Source: CBDBKE01 sp965218055
GTDB lineage: Bacteria > Acidobacteriota > Terriglobia > JAJPHL01 > JAPKYU01
Reading direction: 5' to 3'
Assembly (NCBI GenBank): GCA_965218055.1
Contig: CBDCKA010000002.1
Span: 62,001-126,000, forward strand
Length of the DNA: 64,000 bases
The notes below the pieces were generated by a model. That model was given only the letters and a program-made list of their open reading frames with translations. It searched no databases and was not told the origin of the DNA. Below, piece by piece: positions 58,639 to 64,000 of the stretch (positions within the stretch are counted from its first letter, which is position 1; every line of letters begins with the position of its first letter). A program made the translations under genes and the position numbers.

Positions 58639-59679
58639 ATGCCAAACATTCAGCAATCTGACCTTCGGAAAACCGCCCGCGACATTTTCGAGGCCGCCGG
58701 CGCCACTGCGCGGGAGGCGCGTATCGTAGGCGACGCCCTTGTGGAGTCAAACCTGGAGGGGCACGATTCGCACGGGGTGGTGCGCATTCGCGAATATGTC
58801 GAAAGGATGGAGCAGAAGCAGATCCACATCGGGGCGAAGATTCGGGTAGCCCACGAAACAGAAGCCTTTGCGGTGATTGACGGCGACTGGGGTTGGGGAC
58901 AAGTGGTGGGGATCGAAGCCATGGAGGTGGCCATTCAGAAGGCTTCCAGGGTTGGAGTTGGCGTCGTCGCCGTGCGACAGTGCAACCACCTGGGGAGGGG
59001 CGGTGACTACCCGCGCCTGGCGGCCCAGCGCGGGATGGCAGGCCTGTTGTTCATGAATACCCATGGCGCCGGCCGGATTGTGGCGCCCTGGGGCGGCCGG
59101 GAGCGGCGGCTCTCGGCCAACCCCATTGCGATGGCCATACCCCGACCGTCTCAGGAGCCTCTGGTCATGGATATCTCCACCTGCGCGATTGCCGGCGGCA
59201 AGGTTGTGGTGGCACTCCACGGTAAAAAACAGGTTCCCCCGAATTGCATTGTTGACGCGGAAGGACGCCCGACAACCAACCCCGGCGATTTCTTTGGTCC
59301 GCCCGAGGGCGCCTTGCTCCCTTTTGGCGGGCACAAGGGCTTTGCCCTGGGGTTGCTCAGCGACATTCTCGCTGGAGCCTTCTCCGGCGCCGGTTGCTGC
59401 GGTCCCAACGCCACGCGGATCGGCAACAGCTTCCTGGCGGTGGTTCTTGACATTCAGCAATTCCGCGATCGGAAGATCTTTGACGGCGACGTCGAGCAAC
59501 TGGTGGAGTACGTCAAGGGAAGCCCGCTGATGCCCGGGTTTAGCGAAATTCTTGTCCCCGGCGAGCCCGAACGCAGAGAGCGCGTGCGCAGGGAAAGCGA
59601 CGGGATCCCGATCGCGGATGAAACGTGGCGGCAAATTTGCGAGACTGCCGAGCGCTATGGAGTCCAGGCCGGTCGCTGA
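58639..59679 (+). CDS. Malate/L-lactate/ureidoglycolate dehydrogenase (Ldh_2) family oxidoreductase
   Basis: 346 residues from the ATG at 58639, with AAGGAG six bases before it. Ldh_2/YlbC fold: NLEGHDSHGVVRIREYVERM carries the catalytic His, VGVVAVRQCNHLGRGGDYPR and ANPIAMAIPRPSQEPLVMDI are the NAD-binding blocks, and LLPFGGHKGFALGLLSDILA is the conserved late motif. The enzyme interconverts a 2-hydroxy acid and a 2-keto acid with NAD(P). Operon with the cyclase upstream. An ADH gene stump lies downstream. Confidence 0.92.
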   Translation: MPNIQQSDLRKTARDIFEAAGATAREARIVGDALVESNLEGHDSHGVVRIREYVERMEQKQIHIGAKIRVAHETEAFAVIDGDWGWGQVVGIEAMEVAIQKASRVGVGVVAVRQCNHLGRGGDYPRLAAQRGMAGLLFMNTHGAGRIVAPWGGRERRLSANPIAMAIPRPSQEPLVMDISTCAIAGGKVVVALHGKKQVPPNCIVDAEGRPTTNPGDFFGPPEGALLPFGGHKGFALGLLSDILAGAFSGAGCCGPNATRIGNSFLAVVLDIQQFRDRKIFDGDVEQLVEYVKGSPLMPGFSEILVPGEPERRERVRRESDGIPIADETWRQICETAERYGVQAGR

Positions 59680-59772
59680 GGCTGGCCCCCGCGGTCTTCC
59701 GCCTGGTAAGGCCTGGTAAGAAGAGCTGGCAGGAAGGCTCAGCCGGACCGCTACACTCTAAGGAGCTTGGCC

Positions 59773-59850
59773 ATGAATGCAGTGGTACTTGAGGAAGTCG
59801 GGAAATTCCAGCTTCAGGAGATTCTCAAACCAGAGGATCAAAGTCGATAA
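59773..59850 (+). pseudogene. Stump of a zinc-type alcohol dehydrogenase gene
   Basis: MNAVVLEEVGKFQLQEILKP followed by EDQSR and a stop. The first 20 residues match the usual start of medium-chain (zinc) alcohol dehydrogenases, and AAGGAG precedes the ATG, but the gene ends after 25 codons. It appears to be the 5' end of a gene whose remainder was deleted before the sulfatase gene. Confidence 0.55.
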
Positions 59851-59915
59851 ACAAATCCTGGAAGGCATGTTCTACACTGGGGCGGGCTTCGAAAAAATGT
59901 CGAAAGAGGACGAAG

Positions 59916-61418
59916 ATGGATTTCTCGAGACGCAGGTTGCTTTTCTCTGCGCTGGCTTTGGCTGCCACGCATCATGGGGCCCAAGCCGCGAAAGCTCAAT
60001 CCCAACGTCGGCCGAACATTTTCTATACGACTGCAGACGATTGGTCACACGGCCACGCGGGTGCCTATGGCTCTAAGTGGGTTACGACGCCGACTTTCGA
60101 CCGGATCGCGCGAGAAGGGGCGCTGTTTAACAACTGCTTTACGTCAAATCCCAAGTGCAGTCCGTGTCGCGCAAGTATCCTAACGGGCCGGAACACGTGG
60201 CAGTTGGAAGAAGCCGTGAACCACGCGGGGATCTTCCCGTCCAAGTTTGCGGTCTACCCCGACCTACTCGAGGAAGCCGGATATCTGATCGGATACACCG
60301 GCAAGGGATGAGGTCCCGGAGACTATCGAGCGGGTGGCTTCAAGCGAAATCCCGCTGGCCCTGAATATGCAAAGTACAACCTGAAAGCTCCCTTCGCATC
60401 CATGTCGTCGAAAGACTACGCGCGCAACTTCGAATACTTCCTCGAGCACCGTAGGCCGGGGCAACCCTTCTGCTTCTGGTTCGGACCCACTGAGCCGCAC
60501 CGCGACTACGAGTACGGCTCGGGTGTGCGCAGCGGTAAGGACCCAAAGGAAGTACGCCTGCCGGCCTACTACCCGGACCACCCTACCATTCGGCGTGACA
60601 TGCTCGATTATGCGATTGCAGTGGAATGGTTCGATAAGCAGCTTGGGAGGATCATTCGGAAGCTTGAGGAAATCGGGGAATTGGACAACACCTTCATTCT
60701 CGTGACGTCAGACCACGGGATGCCCTTCCCGCGCGTCAAGGGCCAGATCTACGAGCACGGCTTCCACCTGCCTCTTGCTGTTCGGTGGGGAGGGATCGAG
60801 GGAGGCCTGATCATTGACGACTTTATCAACGCCCGTGACTTTGCACCAACCTTTCTGGAGTTAGCGGGCATCAAGCCTCACCCGCAGATGACAGGTCACA
60901 GATTCCTCGAGATTCTCAGGCAAGGCAAGTCGGGTCTCATGGACTCAAGCCGCACGCGGATGCTGGCGGGCAAGGAACGTCACGATCTGGGGCGTCCCAA
61001 CGATTGGGGATATCCGGTGCGAGCGTTGCGGACGCCGGAGTACCTGTACATTCACAATTATGAGCCGGACCGCTGGCCGGCGGGAAATCCCGAGACCGGC
61101 TACCCCAACTGCGACGGCAGCCCGACGAAATCCGTTCTCTTACAGAACTTCAACAGGTACTACGCGTTGTCGTTCGGAAAGCGCCCCGCAGAGGAGCTTT
61201 ACCGTATTAAGCGCGATCCCGATTGTGTTCACAACCTGGCGGCTGATCCCATGTACGCGGAAACAAAGCGAAAGCTCCGTGCTGAAATGGAGCAGATGCT
61301 CCGCGAGGACGGGGACCCGCGCGTACTCGGCAACGCCGCTGTTTTCGATACATACAAGCGGACCATGATGCGTGGTCAGGCGTACGACAACTGGCTGAAA
61401 AACCAGAAGCTGTATTAG
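59916..61418 (+). pseudogene. Sulfatase (heparan N-sulfatase-like) with one in-frame UGA
   Basis: 501 codons including one TGA at 60309-60311 (codon 132). The Tat-like signal is MDFSRRRLLFSALALAATHHGAQA. Metal Asp pair is D41-D42 (TTADDW). The formylglycine site is C81-S-P-C-R (NPKCSPCRASILTGR). VTSDHGMPFPRVKGQIYEHG is the second metal site. The stop falls in ..YTGKG-stop-GPGDY, where this subfamily has Trp (KGWGPG), so TGG has become TGA. All sequence on both sides is intact and in one frame, so the event is recent, or a read error. If repaired, the enzyme would cleave sulfate from sugars in the periplasm. Confidence 0.8.
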
Positions 61419-61670
61419 ACATTTCAACTCACTATTTTCGAGCAGGCGGCAAGAACTCCCTTCGCATTTTCGCTACCACAGTGAAATGCGGGTCCACATT
61501 AGCAATTTCGTACTCCAGCACATGACCCATCAGTAGCGAAGAACCACGCTCGCTGAAGCCGTCGTCAGTCATCAGTCACCGCTGCAGCTCGGTAGTAGCA
61601 TGCTGCAGGGCCTGGAGCAGAGGTCTGGCGCTGCCCAGCACCATGATGTATTCATCGTTCTCCAGCCTCG

Positions 61671-62102
61671 GCCAATGCCCTGAAGGGGGAAACGCGGACC
61701 AACACCTTGCTGGAGTACCCCGGCGGACTGCAGCTGCTGCACCGTACCAACCACAATAACCATGCCGGTGACACCTACGCCCGGTTTCGCGTGGAGGGAA
61801 GCGAAGGCGCGGCCAAGGGAGACTTCGGCATCTACTACGGGGATCCCCACGGTCGCACCGACGAGTTCTCTTTTATCACCCGGCAGTACCTACCCTCGTG
61901 CTGGCTGGATGTCCGATTCCAGGACAAGTGGATGCCGGACGCCTTTGCCGGGCCGATGTTGTCGCTGATGGAAGCCATCGCTACGGGCTCGGAGCCGGCC
62001 ACCTCGGGGCGGGAAAATCTCAACAGCTTGCGGCTGGCCTTCGCTGTGCGCCGCTCGCAAGAACTTCACCAACCCGTTCGGCCCGCAGAGGTGAACCTTT
62101 AG
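61671..62102 (+). pseudogene. 3' part of a Gfo/Idh/MocA family oxidoreductase gene
   Basis: The open frame without a proper start encodes the last 143 residues: ANALKGETRTNTLLEYPGGL, then HAGDTYARFRVEGSEGAAKG, then WMPDAFAGPMLSLMEAIATG and NLNSLRLAFAVRRSQELHQP. This is the C-terminal dimerisation domain of this family, with E-G-x-x-G-x-x-x-G-D and F-x-G-x-M-(x)n-A-I..G. The N-terminal Rossmann part is missing. The 250 bases upstream (61419-61670) show no dehydrogenase sequence. Confidence 0.65.
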
Positions 62103-62238
62103 GAAGAGTGAGACTTTCCGACTCCCTCCGAGGCTGACGACGCCGGGGCGGCCGGAAGGGCCTCCGAACATTGACCGCGCCCTCCGAAAGAGCCTATAGT
62201 TGTTTGGGGCACCCCTGCCGCGGGGTGCAACGCTCACG

Positions 62239-62844
62239 ATGATCCTGTACGAAGCCTTCATGCGCTGCCGCTACTGCGGCTCCCGCGTGGGGCACAAGCT
62301 TAGTCCGGACGAGGCGATTGCCCTAGGACAGAACAGGCTGCCCAAGCGCAACTGCAACTATTGCGTAGGGTTGACCGAGTGGGAATTGTTGCAGTGGAAG
62401 GGGAGTCCGCCTCAGACGGAAGCGGAGTCCGAGCTCGAGGCAACCCAGGCCGCCCAGCGGCCTCACGATCGCATTCTGGTCATTGACGACGATGACCTGA
62501 CGGCCATTCTGCTGCGCAAGGTGTTGGAAGCAGATGACTGCACCCTGGAGATCGCCAGCGACGGCAAGGACGGCCTGCAAAAACTGGTGGAGCAGGAGTA
62601 CTCGCTGGTGATTTGCGACATGCACATGCCCGGTCTGGACGGGAAGCAAGTATTCCGCTTCGTTGACGAGCAGGCTCTAGGTAGCAAGCGACAGATTATT
62701 TTTATCACTGGAGACACCGGCCCCGAGACCCGCGAGTTCCTAAAGAGTACAGGTTGCCCCTACCTGTACAAGCCCATCCAGATTTTACAATTCGCTTCGA
62801 TAGTGCGGGAAATCCTGGATGCCAATCGCGCCCATCTGGACTAA
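62239..62844 (+). CDS. Response regulator receiver protein with N-terminal zinc-ribbon
   Basis: 201 residues from the ATG at 62239; a TTG 39 bases upstream is in frame but adds no domain. Residues 10-42 hold C10-x2-C13 ... C39-x2-C42 (MRCRYCGSR, RNCNYCVGL), a probable zinc ribbon. A linker rich in Glu/Ala/Gln follows. The receiver domain spans about 77-195 with acidic D83-D86 (VIDDDDL), phospho-Asp127 (ICDMHMPGLDG), Thr157 (FITGD) and Lys178 (LYKPI). Zinc ribbon plus receiver without a DNA-binding output is unusual. It may contact RNA polymerase or another protein when phosphorylated. Cytosolic. Confidence 0.82.
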   Translation: MILYEAFMRCRYCGSRVGHKLSPDEAIALGQNRLPKRNCNYCVGLTEWELLQWKGSPPQTEAESELEATQAAQRPHDRILVIDDDDLTAILLRKVLEADDCTLEIASDGKDGLQKLVEQEYSLVICDMHMPGLDGKQVFRFVDEQALGSKRQIIFITGDTGPETREFLKSTGCPYLYKPIQILQFASIVREILDANRAHLD

Positions 62845-62941
62845 TCCACCGCGGAGCCATTCTGGAGCGGGCCTTCCCGTGGCGCACAATGCCCGGTGTC
62901 AGGCGGGCGCTTAGCGCCGCAACCCCAGAGCCGATCACGGT

Positions 62942-63556
62942 CTATTTGCGCAGCGCCTGGCGGATCGCTTCGTTCGATGGGCGCATCCTGAAATTCACTT
63001 CGGTGAAGCGCCACACCACTTTGCCCTGCTTATCCAGCACGTAGGTGGTGGGATGAGGAATGAACCGCCCCCTGGCGGCCGCTGCCTCATTGCGCAGGCC
63101 GTAGCGGTCAATCACCCGGTGGTCGGCGTCCGACAGCAGCCGGTAAGTTACCGCGACGGGCGAGGTGGCCCGTATCCGCCCAATCATTGTCCGCAGCTTC
63201 TCCGGCGGATCGGAACTCACCGCCAGGAGTTCCACTTCCTGGCGCCCACTTTCGCTCAACAGGTCACGCAGCTCTCCAAGCTGCTTCATACAAAAGCTTC
63301 ACCAGTAGCCTCGGTAAAACACAAGCACAACCTTCTTCTTCCCCCGAAAGCTGGAAAGCGTCACCGGGTTGCCGTCCTGGTCTTGGAGGGTGAAATCCGG
63401 AGCCAAGCTACCCTCGCGGACCCGGTTCAGGTCGGCCGGAGGCAGATCCCGTTCCCCGCCAGTGGCGCCGAGGGCGAGGGGAGCCGCCAAGGGAAAAGCG
63501 AGGCAGCTCAGCAGCACCGCTACAAGAGAACTGAGGAAGCTGGACTTTGAGCGCAT
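62942..63556 (-). CDS. Secreted peroxiredoxin-like (AhpC/TSA, thioredoxin-fold) selenoprotein, UGA as Sec
   Basis: One frame of 205 codons from the ATG at 63556 to the stop at 62942, with a single TGA at 63299-63301 (codon 86). N-terminal signal peptide (FLSSLVAVLLSCLAFPLAAP LAL). Then LAPDFTLQDQDGNPVTLSSF, VVLVFYRGYW, the TGA, SFC, and MKQLGELRDLLSESG, LLAVSSDPPEKL, PHPTTYVLDKQGKVVWRF. In cysteine homologues the motif is FYRG(Y/G)W-C-P-(F/Y)-C, so the TGA stands exactly at the first redox Cys and gives U-x-x-C. Both halves are conserved and in the same frame with no other lesion. A bacterial SECIS-like hairpin follows. Expected role: peroxide or thiol reduction outside the cytoplasm. It needs selA/selB/selC elsewhere in the genome. 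Confidence 0.78.
63268..63284 (-). promoter_or_regulatory. Candidate bacterial SECIS hairpin
   Basis: In the mRNA of the peroxiredoxin-like gene, GCAGCU-UGGAG-AGCUGC forms a perfect 6-bp stem with a 5-nt loop. The loop starts 21 nt after the UGA and has G at its second and third positions. Published bacterial SECIS models require a small apical loop 16-37 nt downstream of the UGA with an early G, and a short stem bound by SelB; this fits. The same bases encode KQLGELRD, so the fold coexists with coding. Confidence 0.7.
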
Positions 63557-63663
63557 ACACGGCCAGTCTACCTTCGGTCCCGGGTTGCGATAACAAAAAT
63601 CCCGGTGTCAGAAGCGCGGCGGCGAACCCGCTGCGCCTGGAGAGCTGCGCGAAATCCTCAGCT

Positions 63664-64000
63664 CTACTTGTCGGGTCCGGGGGCAGCCTCCCGAACAGTG
63701 GCAGAGTCAGCGGAAGGCGCCCGGTGAAGCACAACCGTCTGTTGCGGGCCGACGAGCCGGTAGGAGGTGCCGCGCCAGGCGATGGTCCGAGTCAGCCCGG
63801 CCCGGGTGAAATTGTAGAACATCAGCAGCGGCACCAGCGGCGCCAGCAGAATGAAGGACCAGCGCAAGCGCTGGATTGCGTCGCGGTGATCCGGCATTGC
63901 GGCACACGCCCCGTCCGCACGGGCGGCACCAGTGGCCATGCCCACCAGCGCAATCGCCGCCAGCAGCGGGACGGCTGGCGATGAGGACACTGCCCAAAGC
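63664..64000 (-). CDS. C-terminal part of a membrane glycosyltransferase (runs off window)
   Basis: About 111 residues, open at the window edge. Hydrophobic segments (VPLLAAIALVGMATG; RWSFILLAPLVPLLMFYNFT) are followed by a soluble tail TRTIAWRGTSYRLVGPQQTV. The W-R-G-x-x-Y-x-L motif near the end is typical of glycosyltransferase family 2 / ceramide-glucosyltransferase-type (hopanoid HpnI-like) membrane enzymes. The catalytic domain lies outside the window, so the donor and acceptor are unknown. A GTG at 63990 could be misread as a start but is internal. Confidence 0.55.
   Translation of the reverse strand, partial: LWAVSSSPAVPLLAAIALVGMATGAARADGACAAMPDHRDAIQRLRWSFILLAPLVPLLMFYNFTRAGLTRTIAWRGTSYRLVGPQQTVVLHRAPSADSATVREAAPGPDK

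Noticed and set aside
60309..60311. Sulfatase UGA as a second selenocysteine codon
   Set aside because: The position is Trp in this subfamily, not a redox Cys; a hairpin could be drawn downstream but without a plausible Sec role it is more likely a nonsense mutation.

Overview
This is a GC-rich stretch of a bacterial chromosome that looks like a member of the Acidobacteriota, Bryobacterales/Solibacter type. The best clue is the large secreted protein at 51.7-55.9 kb, whose C-terminal domain resembles the one first described in Solibacter (TIGR03437). Other clues are an Oar-like TonB receptor, TPR proteins with carboxypeptidase-regulatory-like N-termini, cyclase-family proteins, and several TIM-barrel sugar isomerases with dehydrogenases. 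Taxonomy is inference from gene content; there is no rRNA in the window.

Layout. 0-6 kb: small-molecule catabolism (partial aldehyde dehydrogenase, SDR, MFS transporter, TIM-barrel isomerase, tandem cyclase). 6-19 kb: housekeeping, with a lipoprotein, an XRE regulator, an AddB/AddA-like helicase-nuclease pair, a MerR regulator, a duplicated pair of secreted TPR proteins, and the queE-queC operon of 7-deazaguanine synthesis. 19.4-31 kb: a genomic scrapheap. typA/bipA is cut by an IS3-family element and lacks its GTPase half. Next come an unknown 387-aa protein, a decayed restriction-modification fragment overlapping a serine recombinase, IS6- and IS5-family elements inserted in IS3-type remnants, tag, a HigBA toxin-antitoxin pair and a Fic pseudogene. 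31-41 kb: TonB receptor, di-haem cytochrome c, PQQ dehydrogenase and Mo-oxidoreductase (a probable periplasmic oxidation chain), then an opine-type dehydrogenase and an aldehyde dehydrogenase. A second, truncated copy of the same IS3 element closes this segment, so about 19 kb lies between directly repeated IS copies. 41.7-47.2 kb: remains of an integrative element (collapsed primase/helicase-like ORF, RHH protein, tyrosine integrase) beside tRNA-Arg(CCT), a broken rhomboid gene and an IS110 remnant. 47-64 kb: isomerases, a CheY-like regulator, a phosphate-type porin behind a Pho-box-like site, the giant PPC/IPT/BACON-like protein, an orphan Hcp, a cyclase, an Ldh-family dehydrogenase, a sulfatase with one nonsense codon, and a zinc-ribbon receiver protein.

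The most notable signal is at 62942-63556 on the minus strand. A peroxiredoxin-like gene carries an in-frame UGA exactly where the first redox cysteine belongs (FYRGYW-U-SFC). It is followed 20 nt later by a perfect 6-bp stem with a 5-nt loop that fits the bacterial SECIS pattern. I read it as one selenoprotein, not two broken genes. By contrast, the UGA in the sulfatase replaces a tryptophan and reads as an ordinary nonsense mutation.
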